Below, piece after piece: positions 36,901 through 49,595 of a stretch of 64,000 bases of DNA (positions are counted from its first letter, which is position 1; each line of letters begins with the position of its first letter). Origin of the DNA: Cryphonectria parasitica EP155 (taxonomy: Eukaryota; Ascomycota; Sordariomycetes; Diaporthales; Cryphonectriaceae); the NCBI RefSeq assembly GCF_011745365.1, contig NW_024468912.1, forward strand, positions 744,001-808,000, written 5' to 3'. The translations under genes and the position numbers were made by a program. The notes under the pieces were generated by a model, which saw only the letters and a list, made by a program, of their open reading frames with translations, ran no database searches and was not told the DNA's origin.

Positions 36901-37481
36901 GATTTGTACTTGAAGATGTATTGTGCCCTTTTAACGCCGTCATCGCAGTCAGTCATGGAGGATGGTAGGTATAGATTGATTCTTTGTTTCTCTTTTCTCT
37001 TGGAAAGAAAACAAGAAAATAAAAAATAAAAAGAAAAGGAAGAAAAGGAGAGTAAGCTACTCACTTGGTCAAGGGTACCCTCCAAATTCCGTGACAGCGA
37101 ACCTGTGCTTAGGAGCAGCGAATGGGAAGCTAGGCCGGCGGTCGTCGCAATGCGCTCGCTGACAGCTTTGGTGAACTCTTCCACGCTCTTGTTCAGGTTG
37201 AGGTCTGGTAACACATCATCTGTGGACAACTGGTTGTGCTTCTCCTTCTGCTGCCGCTGCTGTTGCTCAACGCCATTTTCGTTATCATCATCATTACCGT
37301 AGGCCCACTCAAAAGAAGCAGACCTGTCTTCCCTTGTGCGGATGAGGGCAATAAGCCATGATGATAGCAGGACATCTTCTCTTAGGGAAGCAAGACCGGC
37401 AATCTTGAAGCATCTGGTGCCGTCGCCGCCATTGGCCAGGCCCGGGCCCGCATCAACATCATCGACAAAGACGGAACCCAT
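30997..37481 (-). CDS. sidD: Extracellular-siderophore NRPS, SidD/NPS6 type
   Basis: Exons 37481-37065 and 36927-30997 with a 137-nt intron (GTGAGT donor, AAAAG acceptor), about 2115 aa. Family members link anhydromevalonyl-N5-hydroxyornithine units into fusarinine-type siderophores (coprogen-type in NPS6 fungi). Seen in order: a degenerate N-terminal segment; an adenylation domain with IIFTSGSTGTPKG (~res 376-388), YGPCECTIG and YKTGDLG; carrier 1 (DDNFFALGGESV, Ser ~803); condensation 1 (HHVQYDG, ~1002); a truncated second adenylation remnant retaining GELWLEG and FVGRKDD but no A3 core; carrier 2 (DDNFFRLGGDSV, Ser ~1619); condensation 2 with SHSQYDG instead of HHxxxDG (~1829). This order and length match SidD/NPS6. 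Its upstream region is shared with the SidJ-type esterase gene. Confidence 0.92.
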
Positions 37482-39130
37482 GGTTTCGAATGAATGGTTT
37501 GGTTCAGACCAACGGAACCCTGAAGAGGGCTGATCTGATCCGATCTGATGTGATAAGATAATCACAATAAAAATATATATAAGATGTGCCCACACCACAT
37601 GGAGAAGGGAGGAGAAGAGGAGTGCCGGATATGCAAGAGAGGCTGGCTGCAGCTGCACGATCAGCTCAATCATGCAGCATGAGCGATGGTCATGAGGTCA
37701 TGAAGCGGTAATGATGTGTTGGTTGGTTCCTGCGTGCCTGCCTGCCTGTCTCTTTCTTTTCTCTGTTGCTCTTCCTCCGGATTCCGGCTGATCAGAGTCG
37801 AGAGGAAAGACCAACCCTCTTCCCTTGTGACATAAGCCTTGGGAGAGTGGGTATGTGTAGTTTTGTGTGGACCGCGGTAAGAAGTCACATCACACACTGG
37901 GTCGGTCTCCTTCCTTGAGAAATAATGACAACCTCCGCGAGTCGGGACCCATACCAAGAGCCCCCCCAACCTGACAAATGGTCGCGTGGGTGACCATACT
38001 ATGGTCCTTACCACAACAGGTTTGTTTTTGAGACCCATGTTGGCCCCCCTCCTTCTCTTCCTGCTTCTCATCGAAACATAGTGTGGGCTAGGATGGTACT
38101 GTGTTGTCGTGTGGTACTGTGGTGGATGGAGCGACCGTCGGAAAGTGGCTTGCCTTCCGTGTCTGGAAGGCGGAACGGGGGAAGGGAGGTCGTCAGTGAG
38201 GATTCGATTAAGCGAGGAGGTAAGATGGGATACATGCATCAGAACACACACAGTGCACACAGTGCACATAATATAGAACGAACAGTATACATCTGAACCT
38301 CACTGTGGTGCCCATGAAAGAACGCGAGGCGTAGACTATAGAATTGTGGTACCTTAAGTGATCAGCTGCAGGGTTCTCATTTTTCTCTTCTTTTCTCATT
38401 TTTTTCTTCTTCCAAATTAATCTTTCCTTTCCCTTCCCCTCTTTCAAGGTACGTACCTCACAGTGCATTGCAAAATCTGATTAGATTGATCAGATAAGAT
38501 TATCTAAAAAAAAATTGGTTCAGCCGGAGGGGACCTCGGCTGGTCATCCCACCCATGCACCCACCACTTCGGTCATTATTACCTACCTTACTCGTAATAG
38601 CTCCAAACGTGACCCAAGCTTTTTCCCATTTTTCTTTCTGTTCCTATGGGGGGGAAGATGAACAGCATCACCACCAGCAAAAAGGAAAAAATCTTCTCTT
38701 GTGGCTTGCGGGCGTCGGCACGAGGCTCGCACGAGGTGACATGGCAAATGGATCTTGGGTGCTCCGTCCAAAGCAGTAGGTCTCCACAAAGGCGTTAATG
38801 CAAGCGCAGATCGAAAACAGGGTAGACGTTGCATGGCACACACTCCCAACAAGGTTATGAGTCCCTTGATGGATCGCTCAATCCCCGATCACGGCGGTTC
38901 TCTTACGAATTTCATGACGAAAGACAGTGGACGTGTAGAGTTTGGGATTTCTCATCTTATGACGACGAGGCCGACACGACACCACGACACCATTTCTGAC
39001 TGACAAACAGACTGACAAAGACAGAGGGAAGCCAAGCCTTGACGACTCCCTAGAGATTTATTTTCCAGTGAATCCCATAGGTTATCAGCAGTGAGGGTTG
39101 GCTATTCAACTGGGCAACGGTCCATTCACC
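37482..39130. promoter_or_regulatory. Divergent promoter between sidD and sidJ
   Basis: About 1.65 kb with no supported gene. GATA motifs cluster just upstream of the NRPS start (GTGATAAGATAATC at about 37549-37562, beside repeated GATCTGAT). An exact ATCAGATAA occurs further up at 38489-38497. Confidence 0.65.
38489..38497 (+). promoter_or_regulatory. SreA-type GATA site (ATCAGATAA)
   Basis: Exact match to ATCWGATAA, the motif linked to the iron-responsive GATA repressor SreA/SRE, in the sidD/sidJ divergent promoter. A second GATTATCT overlaps immediately downstream, giving a short inverted GATA pair. Confidence 0.6.
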
Positions 39131-40358
39131 ATGTCCAAGTACTCCAAGTTCTGGCCCAAGGGCGGCATGAGCGGTATCCTTCACCATTACGTTAGTATTA
39201 TAGCCAAACATCTCTTGTGAAAAAGTCACATGTGGATGGCATCAAGCCTCCTCCTTCGTGTGACGATGCCTTTCAATTCCTCTGCCCACTATGCTTTTCA
39301 AGCCCGCTGATGACTTGGCGTAGACCGAAACCCTCGTCACCTTCGAGTACACCACAACTGGCGCCTCTGCCCCTCGCAAACCACACAGCATCCTCTTCAT
39401 CGGCGGCCTAGGCGACGGTCTGGCCTCCACCTCCTACACAGCCGACCTCATCCGCGCGCTCCAGCCCACAGAATGGTCCCTCTTCACCCTCAACTTGACC
39501 TCCGCAGGCCAGGCATGGGGCGTAGGCCACCTAGACCGTGACACAGACGAGATCGCCACCTGCTTGCGCTACATCCAAGAATACAAGACCGCCAAGTTTG
39601 GCGGAGGAGAGGATGACGCAAGCAGCAGTAGCAGCACCAACAAAATTGTCCTCATGGGCCACTCCACAGGCAGCCAGTGCGTCCTGCACTACCTCTACCG
39701 GCCCAACCCGCACGCAGGTCCTATCCCCTCCTTCGACCCATGGCTCGAGCACGTCCAGCGCCCAGCCATCGACGGCGCCATCGCGCAGGCGCCCGTGTCA
39801 GACCGAGAGGCAATCCTGTGGGTGCTCAAACACGGCATCGGCGACAGGACGCCCGAGACATGCCAAAAGGCCTACGACGAGATGGTCGCGATCGCGCGCG
39901 CGGCGGAGAAGAACGGCGAGCTGGACGGGACCCTCCTGCCTCTTGCGCTGACGGACCGCATCTACCCGCCCAACACGCCCATCAGCTGCCGGCGCTTCCT
40001 GAGCCTCGTGAGCCCAGACAGCCCTGCCGCGCCTGGCGAGGACGACCTGTTCAGCTCGGACCTCTCGGACGAGCTGCTTGCCAAGACGTTTGGCATGGTG
40101 CACCAGGGTGGCCTGCTGAAGGGGAAGTTAGCGATGCTTCACTCGGGTGCGGACCAGGCTGTGCCGGACTGGGTGGACAAGGAGAAGCTGCTGGGCCGAT
40201 GGGGCGCCGCGGCGGATCACAATGGAAAGTATCAGGTCTGGGACAAGGAGCACAGTGGTATAATTCCTAATGCCTCTCATGCCTTGAGCAATGATGATCA
40301 GGCAGAACCCAGGCAGTGGCTGTGTGCCAGAGTACTCAGTTTTCTGAAGACCGTATAA
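39131..40358 (+). CDS. sidJ: Fusarinine-type siderophore esterase, SidJ-like alpha/beta hydrolase
   Basis: Exons 39131-39190 and 39324-40358. The 133-nt intron has GTTAGT, a TGATGAC branch region and a TAG acceptor; total 364 aa. It starts MSKYSKFWPKGGMSGILHHY, typical of the DUF1749 family. The nucleophile elbow GHSTGS places Ser at ~134. A late DQAVPDW segment and an ASHAL motif provide candidate Asp and His. SidJ hydrolyses fusarinine-type siderophores or their breakdown products inside the cell to release iron. The gene is divergent to the NRPS gene and shares its GATA-containing promoter, which supports the assignment. A general lipase/esterase of the same fold is the weaker alternative. 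Confidence 0.85.
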
Positions 40359-40564
40359 AAGAACTACAGAATAACAACGAGGACTCACGTTTGTATAAGA
40401 ATTGTGCACATGCTGACTGATGCTGGATAATGGTGATCCGGAATTGTGTAGTATATACAGTATTATAGTTTATGATATGTTACAACGCATGCATAAATAA
40501 AAAAAACAACCTTTTAAGCCCTCTTGTCGTTCTCCCCAGAGTTTTTGTTTATATCTATTCCCTC

Positions 40565-43500
40565 TCACTGCGCCACCGTCTGATGCATCACATTCGCCCG
40601 ATAACTCTCCGATCTCTCCAGCAGCTCCTCATGTGTGCCAGCATCCACACACTGTCCCGCCTCAATCAAAAAGATACGGTCCGCCTTCCGAATAGTGTGC
40701 AGGCGATGAGCAATAGCAATCACAGTGATATCCTTGGCCGCCCTCTCCAAGCCATCCTGCAGCAGCCTCTCCGACTCCGCATCTAAAGCACTGGTCGGCT
40801 CGTCCAGGATGAGGAGCTGCGGCCGCCGCACGAGCGCCCGTGCAATCGATAGCCTCTGCTTCTGCCCGCCCGAGAATTGGTTCCCATTCGGCCCACATAG
40901 CGTATCGTACCCCTCCGGCAGCGCGACAATTACCTCGTGGATATTCGCTAGCCTGCACGCCTCCTCGATCTCTTCCTGCGTGGCCTCGTGACCCGGCCGC
41001 GCCCCTAGCCCGATGTTGAACTTGATGCTGCCCTCGAAGAGGACGCTCTCCTGCGGGACGAGGGCGATGTCGTCGCGGAAGGACATATCTCTTACTTTAG
41101 TCACGTCGAGGCCGTTGATGAGGATGGACCCGATGCTGGGCGTGTAGAGGCGCTCGACCAGGGAGATGACGGTGGACTTGCCTGCGCCGCTGGGGCCGAC
41201 AAGCGCACAAAATTGGCCTGGGCGGATATCGAGGCTTAGTCCGCTGAGTACTTTCACGTCGGGACGGGCTGGGTAGGAGAACTGCACGTCGCGGAACTGG
41301 ACGCTGGCGGCTCCTGAGGACGTGGTAAGGGAAGAGGACTTGATTCCATGCGCTGCCTCGACGTCCTTCTCGCCCATGGGCGACAATGACGAAGTCGTGT
41401 GCGTGGAAAAGGACTCGTCGATACGTCCTTGCATCTTGTCTGAGCCAATCTCGATGAGACCCAGAATCCGAGCCGACGCCGCGCGTGCGCTGGACAGCTC
41501 CGGTGCGAGCGCAAACATCTGGCTAAAGAGCAGTGCGCTAACCAGCAGTGAGAACACCACGATGAGGAACTGCGTCTGGGTATAATTGCCGGCAATGATC
41601 TGCTTCGAGCCCCACCAGTATGCCAGCGCATTGACGCAGTTACCAAGGAAGTAGGTGATGGCCTGGCAGAGACTCGCCTGCAGCGTGACTTTGAGGGTCT
41701 CCTGGCGGGGTCCCTTGAGGGATCGTCGGTAGTCACTCAGTATTTCCTGCTCCAGGGACAGAGAGGCGACCGTCTTGATGGAGGTGATGGCCTCTGTGCC
41801 GATGTCGACCGATTTTGTATAGGCGGTCTCGTGCTTCTCCTCAAACTTGCCCAGAACTCGTAATTCCATCATGCCAGCTCCGAGAAGAAGCGGGATCAAC
41901 GAAAGACAGACAAGGGCTATTCTCCAGGCGATGATATGCGTCAGGATGATGGCGGCCACGAGGTTCACGGTAATCGAAATCATGGTTCCAATGACGGAGC
42001 CGCTCAGACCAGCCAGCGCATTGCCATCTCTGGTGATGTACGACAGAAGCATGGCTGGTGTGCGGTTCTTGGACTGGTGCCACTGCAGGTCTTGTTCAAA
42101 GAGAGATCGGAAGGACAAAACTCGGACCGAGTAGACAATGTGTTCAGAGATCCATCCAAACCCAGACCAGCTCATGATATTGGCGAAGAACTCGATAATC
42201 GCGAGCACGAAGAACATCAGGCCAAAAAAGTCACCTGCGTCGCGGATGCTGCTGGCACTCTTGCACACATTCAGACTTCCCACAGTGTTGCCAAAGATGA
42301 CAGCCTCGCCAGAGAAGGCTCCGCCGACAACGATCGAACCTAGGAGCGCGATGCAGATGACAAGAGCGTGGGGCCTCAGAGCTGGTGCGTAACCTTTCAT
42401 CAGGGCCCATAGCGACTTGGATGGGGTCTCGGGCTCTTCCTCCTCCTCTCCTCCCTCTTCTCCTGGCTCGGCTGAGGCCGACTTCTCAGTTATACTCTTG
42501 TGGTCGTCGTCTTCCGAGGAACTGGCCTTGCTTTCGACAAGAGTTTCTGTCACCGAGGCTACGACAGCGTCCTTCTTTGGCCCTTCTGCCTCCGAATCCT
42601 TGGTCGATGTATGTCCCAGTGACTGCATCTTAATCAGCTCGGCATATGACCCATTTTTGGCCATTAGCTCGGCATGGTTTCCCTGTTCCACGACATGGCC
42701 CTTGTGCATGACAATAATGTTATCCGCGCCGGTAATGGTTGAGAGGCGGTGGGCAATGGTGAGCACCGTCCTGCCGGTGGCGATGTTGTTGATGGCCTTG
42801 GTAATACGCTGCTCGCTCCTCGAATCTAGGGCAGCCGTGGCCTCATCCATAATGAGGACGGCAGGGTCCTTCACGAGAGCTCGTGCCACGGCCACTCGCT
42901 GCTTCTGTCCACCACTGACCAACCGTCCCATGGAGCCGACAAGAGTGGCATAGCCATATTGCAACCCGTTAATAAAGGTGTCTGCATCTGCGAGCATGGC
43001 CGCGTGCTGGACCAGGTTGACGATCTCGACAATTTCCGAGCCACGCTTCTCCGCGGCTGCCATGAGGGTCTGTCCCTCTCTGATCTCGCTCGCCAAGTCG
43101 GACAGGTCAGGCCCTAGAAGTCTCTCCTTCAGGTGTGCGTGCTTGGGATTGCTAGAGTTGACCAAGCCGTGCGCAATATTCTCCAAGATCGAGCGGTCCA
43201 GAAGTGAAGGCTCCTGCTGCACCAGACTAACAAAACTTCGTAAGTCGCGCGTGTTGAGGTCATGAAGGTCGTGCCCATCGAACAACACCTTCCCCTCCAC
43301 GGGATCATACAGCCTCAAGGCTAGGCTGGCGATGGTCGACTTGCCGCTGCCTGACAGACCGATAATGGCTGTGTGCTTCTTGGGCGGAATGCTGATGCTC
43401 ACGTGGTCCAGGACGGTGATCTCTGGCCTGGAGGGATAGACGAAGGAGACATCCTTGAGCTCAAAGCCGCCTTGGGCTTGTTCGAGACGAGTTCCTGCGT

Positions 43501-44612
43501 CCGTAGTACCGTCGATCAGGGTTTCGCGATCGATCTCCTCACGCAGCTTTTCGTACGAGGCGACAGCCGCTGTGAAGAGGTGGACGAACGGCGCCACCTG
43601 GCTGAAAAGTAATGTGGCTACATCCAAAGATTAGAGAAATAAGACTCTGAGGAACTGATACTGGTACTTTCTTACCTTCAACCAGGATAAAAATCACTGT
43701 GAACGTAGCACCGACAGTGCTCCCAGAACCACCGCTCACGGTATCTGCCACACGCTTACTACCCTGCCAGAAGGCCAAACCGTTGGCCGAGTAGGCAACA
43801 AAATAGAGAACGCCAGATTGAATGCCGACTGCAGTCGCCTTCTTCATGCCCTCACGCTCCGACGACTTGAGCGCCTTGGCGAACTTGTCCTCCAGCCGCT
43901 TATTGGCACCAAAAGCATGCACGACGACAATGTTGGACAGGGCCTCTGAGGCGATGGACGAGGCGGACGCAGCGTAGTCCGATACCAGTCCGGAATATTT
44001 CTCAATGTAGTAACTTCCGACAAAGGACATGAGAAAGTAGGCAGGGATCAGAGAGAGCAGCATGGCAGCGAGTTCCCAGTCCTTGATAAATGCCACAATG
44101 TAGGCCGTGACAAAGAAGGAGACGCTTGCCAGACAGATGCCGACCTTCTCGGCCGTACCCGAGCGGATGGTCGAGATGTCACTACTGAGACGAGAGGCCA
44201 CCTCTCCGGTGGGCAGCTGGTCAAAGTGCGAGGGCTCCTGTCGCAGCAGGTTCTGCAGGTAACGCTCCCTGAGCCGCTGAGAGAGGCGGGCGCCGTACAG
44301 GCTCCAGCACAGCAGGTGGCCGTAAATGAGGACAAACTGGGCGATAGCCAGATAGAAAATGAGCAGAATCTCGCCATCGATGCTCTTCTGGTAGCTGGCG
44401 TCGGACTCGGAGCTGGAGGCGTCGTCCTCGTTGCATGTGACGGCGTTGAAGTTGTCGAGTAGCTGACCAAAAACAATTCCTATGATGGGGAAGGGCACTC
44501 CAGATGCAATGGCGCAGATAATTCCCGTCACGAGGATGCCCAAATCCTTCTTGGTGGGATTACCTGCCAGGAGCAGACGCGGGAAACCCGCCAGCCCTCG
44601 AAGAAGGCCCAT
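40565..44612 (-). CDS. sitT: Full-length ABC transporter (ABCB type), SitT-like
   Basis: Exons 44612-43676 and 43617-40565 with a 58-nt intron, total 1329 aa. It has the TMD-NBD-TMD-NBD layout of multidrug/a-factor-type exporters. NBD1 has Walker A GLSGSGKST, signature LVSGGQKQR and Walker B VLIMDEATAALD. NBD2 has GPSGAGKST, FSGGQKQR and LLILDEPTSALD. An acidic Ser/Glu-rich linker separates the halves. All catalytic motifs are intact. An ABC transporter of this class sits beside sidD in the Aspergillus fumigatus siderophore locus, so export of siderophore or precursor is a fair inference. Substrate cannot be read from sequence. An exact GATA site lies about 0.9 kb upstream. Confidence 0.87.
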
Positions 44613-45986
44613 CTTTGGGAAATATCCGAGAACGATGACCAGCCAACGATGTGGTCTCCGTCTTCTCCGTCAGCCCTTGAGTCCTCCGGTTGTCTTGATG
44701 GTGGCGACGATACTGCTGGTGGTCGTTGTTTCGAGGCGAGGAATTTGTGATGAACTCTCGGCTGTCAGAGGAGGAGGAGTCTCGTCTCTGCACCGCCCTC
44801 ACAAGGCTGCTATGCTGTTTCTGGATTCTGAAGATCTGAATCGGGGAGAAGTTATTGACAGGCCCTAACGGTTGTGCAGGTTCGGCCGTTTGGGAACAAA
44901 GTTTAGCATGCTGCCATCGTTGGCAGAGTGGATCTCATCATTCCCCTGAGCTCCAGTCCCAGATCTGCAGCCATTGATTGCATGTACTTAGTGTTGCAGT
45001 ATAAAAGTGCATATGTACAGTACATAGTACTGTAACTGGGCCTGGAGAGGAGACATTACACATTCTGCATGCTGCACTTCCACTGTCTACTGTAGTACTA
45101 GTACGTACAGCATACATGGTACATGGTGCACGACAGAGAAGGAAAAAGGGTGGGATCCATCAGGGCTCAGGTATGACAGCCCGAGATCGGCACTCCATCT
45201 TGACGCATATTGATGGTACTGTGTGACAACACTATAATAAAAAGGGCATGTGAGAGGTGGAAGTACTATGGTACAAATATTTGGTGTGCATGCGTTGGGG
45301 GTGGGGAATTGAATCATTTATGCAACTACTGAGAAAGAGAAGGGAATTGGCAAAAGTGTGGACACAGCATCGGTGTCGTCTTGCTGCTTCCTTTGAAAAA
45401 TTTCCATTCCCAACTAATGCCAAGTAGAACGAACCCCGGTCGGGCTCCTTCCTTTAGTCCATCGCACACAATGTTTGCCACTCATGGCTCAGGCAGTCAC
45501 ACAGCACAGCACAGTACCTTGGACACCGTACACCGTATCGATCAGATCAGATAAGATTAGATGACAGAAGAGTTTTTACTGCTTAATTTGGCATATCCGA
45601 GCCGAGGTCGGGGGGTACCTTGCAGCGATGACTAAAAACGACCCATAATCCTCAACACCATGTAACATAGTACGGAGAAAGACCGTGAATAATATTCTCA
45701 ATCCAACACGGTACTTCCACACTACAGATTAGACTGAAAGCTTAATCAGGGCGCAAGGTGCCCCCATTGCTGTCGACGCACCTCTTTTTTTTCTTCTTCA
45801 TCGGCGGTAAATCTTGAGATACAATACAGTACAGCACACACAGTGCGCCTTTCTCGCTCGCCCTTTCCGCATCCTCATACTTCCTCTCCTCTTCTCCTTC
45901 CTCCCACGCTCCGCGGGCTACCGTTCCCACCCTCACGCCTTCCCTCCCTGTCCCTCCCTCCCCTTCCAGCTGAATCACAGGATCAA
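44613..45986. promoter_or_regulatory. Spacer upstream of the ABC transporter gene
   Basis: About 1.4 kb between two minus-strand genes, with several GTACGTAC/TACAGTAC-like short palindromic motifs and the GATA site described below. No gene supported. Confidence 0.5.
45546..45554 (+). promoter_or_regulatory. SreA-type GATA site (ATCAGATAA)
   Basis: Exact ATCWGATAA match within GATCAGATCAGATAAGATTAG, upstream of the ABC transporter gene and downstream of sidH. Confidence 0.58.
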
Positions 45987-46962
45987 TCACAGCTTCGATC
46001 TCACCCACCTCGGCGGTCTCTTCTCCTCCGTAAACGCCTTGATCCCTTCGGCAAAATTGGGACCACTGACCAGACGAGGATACCACTGGTCTGCCAGGGC
46101 TGTGACGGCCTCCTCGACATTGCCCATGTCCCAGGCCATGCGGATCCCCATGCGTCCCACGATCACGGCATCTGGGCTGTTCTTGCAAATGTCCTGTGCC
46201 CACCGCAGCGCAGCACCCACGACACCACCACCTTGGTCGTCAGGGTCCACTATCTCAGAGATAAGACCCCACTCGTGGAGCGTCTTGGCGTCCACATTCC
46301 TGCCGGTCAGGGCCAGCTGCATGGTTCTCTGCAGGCCGATGGTGCGGGCCAGGCGCGGCAGACACCCCGCCACGGGCACAATGCCTCTCTTCGCCTCGGG
46401 CAGGGAGAAGACAGCCTTCGAGGACGCCACCACGAGATCACAATTGGCCACCATCTCGAAACCCCCGCCCATGCAGATGCCATTCACCGCTGCGATGATC
46501 GGCTTCTTTCCTGCCCGACGCGGCAGCCCAGCAAGGCCAGGGGCGCTCATGTCGTTGACCACTCCGTTCTTGTTCATCTCGTTCCACTCTAGACAAACCC
46601 TCTTGTCGTTAGCCCTTCTCCTTCTTTTGGGGTTTGGTTGGAGAAAAAAGAGAGCCGAACAATGGGGGAGGAGGAGAATGGTGTACAGGTGAAGAGACCG
46701 GTCACAGTCAGTCCGTCCAGGCATACACACCTTGCAGGTCAGCCCCCGTGCAAAAGGCCCTCCCATCGCCCGTGATGATACCCACCAGGAGGCTGTCATC
46801 TTGGTCAAACGCCTCCCAGATCTCTGCAATCTCCCGGCTGGTGGTCTTGTCGACACAATTGAGCTTCTGCGGTCTGTTCAGCGTGACCTGCACGACCTGC
46901 TCTTGTGGAAAAGTGACTTTGAAATGCTGAAACTCGAGTTGTCTTGAGCGTAGGCGAGACAT
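45987..46962 (-). CDS. sidH: Enoyl-CoA hydratase family protein, SidH type, with PTS1
   Basis: Exons 46962-46731 and 46588-45987 with a 142-nt intron (GTGTGT donor, CTAG acceptor), total 277 aa. It has the crotonase fold with oxyanion segments GRAFCTGADLQ and NGICMGGGFE. SidH converts mevalonyl-CoA to anhydromevalonyl-CoA, the acyl donor for SidF. The C-terminus is RWVRSKL, a canonical peroxisomal PTS1 signal, consistent with the known peroxisomal location of this pathway step. It is divergent to the sidF gene across a 751-bp spacer. A beta-oxidation hydratase is the alternative, but the neighbourhood strongly favours SidH. Confidence 0.88.
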
Positions 46963-47713
46963 GATGGGCAGATTGGTCTGTATTTGTGTTGTCTTTGTGT
47001 CTGTGTGCTTTGCTTGCTGACCGTATTAACTGACACTTGGCTGAATTGAGTGGGAAATTCGTTTGGTCGGTAAGTAGTATTCCAGGTCGGTTAACTTCAA
47101 CTTCTCCGCGTCGTCGAAGAAGCACTTGACCTTCCATGACACTACAACATACTAATGTACTATACTATGGTACTGTGTAAGCCACTACCATATTACACCG
47201 GACTGCACCTGCGCGTCTTCCATGGAAAATTACTAGTATGGACTTCTCTTCGCTCCTCGGATCGGATCATGACAGACAGGCTCCATCCTCGCACCGTCTG
47301 GAATAGGGGGAATCCCTACGGCTATGTGTGGGTCTATGCCGAAAGAATCAAGGGCAAAAAGACATACTATACTGCTATGTACATACATAGTACTGTGGTA
47401 GACTTGCACAGTCTGCTTGCACTGGAACGTCCTACGCGCACCGTCATGACCACTTATTCACTGCTACAGTATGCACACACAGGCCCCCCCCCCCATGGGA
47501 ACCCCGGACCGGAGACTAGGTTCTTTTGTATGGTCAGTGTCTTGTGCCGATGACCGCATCGAAAGACAACTTTTCTCTTTTGGAGATCACAAGAATCGTT
47601 GAGTGCATTTGTTTCTACGCAGTCTGAATAGCATCTCACTCACACACGCTCCCCCCTCCCCCATTCTCTCTTGTCATACGGGCTACTTGTAATCAAACAC
47701 ACTGCCTCAAATA
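46963..47713. promoter_or_regulatory. Divergent promoter between sidH and sidF
   Basis: A 751-bp shared upstream region with repeated TACTATAC/TACTATGG motifs and a C run near 47486-47493. No exact ATCWGATAA site was found here. Confidence 0.55.
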
Positions 47714-49167
47714 ATGGGGTCCAACACGAGGGCATCGTCCAAGGGGACCTATCCCCTGGTCAAACTTCCCTACCCATTCCTGACGACATACCGAGTGCAA
47801 AAGATTGAAGATTCAACGCCCAGGCTTGTCCTGACCTTGGAAGACCAGCCAGCAAATGGACGCGCCCTGCCACAACCCCTGCACTCGGACGCGCTCTCCT
47901 TCTTCGACCTCACATATCCCGGCGAAAACGAGTGCCCGCCCATCGCAGAGAACAACCCATGGGCGCGAGCACGCCGCGCGCCCTCGACCGTCTTTCAGTG
48001 GACTGGCGCCAGCCCGCCCTCGCTGGACCAGATCTGGAACGTCGTCCACGCAATCTACCTCGCCCACCCGGCCAATGAATACTTCAGGCTATCCCTGGCC
48101 GGCGAGGGCCAGGAAGTCCTCCGGAATGAACTGCTCTGCACGGGGCTAGGAGTTGAGCATCCAAAACCAAGGCTGGCCAAGGACAAGGCAGATCCGCAGC
48201 CGGGAGAGGGCGAACTGCTCGTGCTGCGGAGCTCCTTCTGGCAGGGCGCAGCCTCGCCCACAGGGCCACGGCCTATCTGGGTGGCGGGCGACGGCACAGA
48301 CGGGCCCCTGAGGAAGTCTCTGGCGCAGTACCCGCTCATGCCGGAGAACTACACCATCACCAACAAGTTTCCCGACGAGCCTGTATACACGCGCCACCCT
48401 GTGCGCCGGCCCAAGCCGCACCCAGGCTCCATCGTGTACAGCCGCTGGATCCCCGAGACGGGAGCGCACTTCTCCCTCGAGGCGGTCGACTGGCAGAACC
48501 AGGAGCACCTGAAGCTCTTCAACACGTGGCAGAACGACCCGCGCGTGGCCAAGGGCTGGAACGAAACAGGCACGCTAGACCAGCACAGAGAGTATCTTCG
48601 CAAGCTGCACTTTGACCCGCATGTGCTGTGTCTCTTTGGCCGCTTTGACGACACTCGATTTGCTTATTATGAGCTCTACTGGGCAAAGGTCAGTTATGGT
48701 CCTCGGACTCGGTATCCCTCTTCCCCCCACCATATACGGTGGAATTATCGAGGCTGACGAAAACCCCTTCACGCCACACCCATTACTTGTTATAGGAGGA
48801 TCATTATGGCGCACACTATGACGCTGGTGATTACGACCGAGGCCGCCACTCCCTAGTAGGCGACGCCTCCTTCCGCGGCGCCATGCGTGTCAACGCCTGG
48901 TACTCGAGCTGCATCCACTACTGTTTCCTCGACGACCCCCGCACGGTGAATGTGGTGGGCGAACCCAAGGCCGCGGGCGCCATCATCCTCTCCTACGAGA
49001 ACGCTCAGGGCCTTACAATCGGCAAGTACGTTGACTTTGCCCACAAGCGGTCGGTCCACTCCGTCTGCAGCAGGGAGAAGTGGTTCCAGCTTTGCCCGCT
49101 GTTCTGGGACGGAAGGGAGAGGCCGCTGGAGTCGGCGGATCGCGCGGCCTGGAATGCCAAGCTCTGA
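47714..49167 (+). CDS. sidF: N5-hydroxyornithine anhydromevalonyl transferase, SidF type
   Basis: Exons 47714-48688 and 48796-49167 with a 107-nt intron (GTCAGT donor, TATAG acceptor), total 448 aa, close to the family length. The C-terminal half is the siderophore GNAT-fold acyltransferase (AlcB/IucB-like): [33 protein letters not shown], then [12 protein letters not shown] and HKRSVHSVC. It transfers the anhydromevalonyl group from CoA to N5-hydroxyornithine. The protein ends AAWNAKL, an AKL tripeptide that fits PTS1, matching the SKL on SidH. The partner gene encodes the enzyme that makes its acyl donor. Confidence is high from both motifs and context. Confidence 0.92.
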
Positions 49168-49559
49168 ATTGATTGCCATTAAGTGCTGAGAAGGATGACG
49201 GTGGGCGTTTAGAATTTGCATTATGAAAGGGGACACAGACAAACAAAAAATAATGAACGGCTCAACCTCGTGGGCGAGGCTCAGTTGGGGGTGTGTTTGT
49301 GTGTTTGTGTGTATATAGTAAGTTTGTGTATATGGTGCAATATGTACAGCAAATAGGGAGCCTCCTTTGGTGCATCATCATATTCATCCAGTGGCATGCA
49401 ACACGAGCAGCCCCTTCGCATTCACATGTCCTACAACATACAGCATTGAAGGTCTGCTCCACCAAGTCGGCGGGCATAGCGCAAAGTCCACGCGTACGAT
49501 CATGGCAACTGACCAAGCACATCATCACAGCGAGGCTGCATCCAGAGACCCCGGTGACT

Positions 49560-49595
<36 letters not shown>

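Noticed and set aside
45814..46692. Long plus-strand frames opposite sidH
   Set aside because: Antisense shadows; the minus strand encodes a full crotonase domain with SKL terminus.
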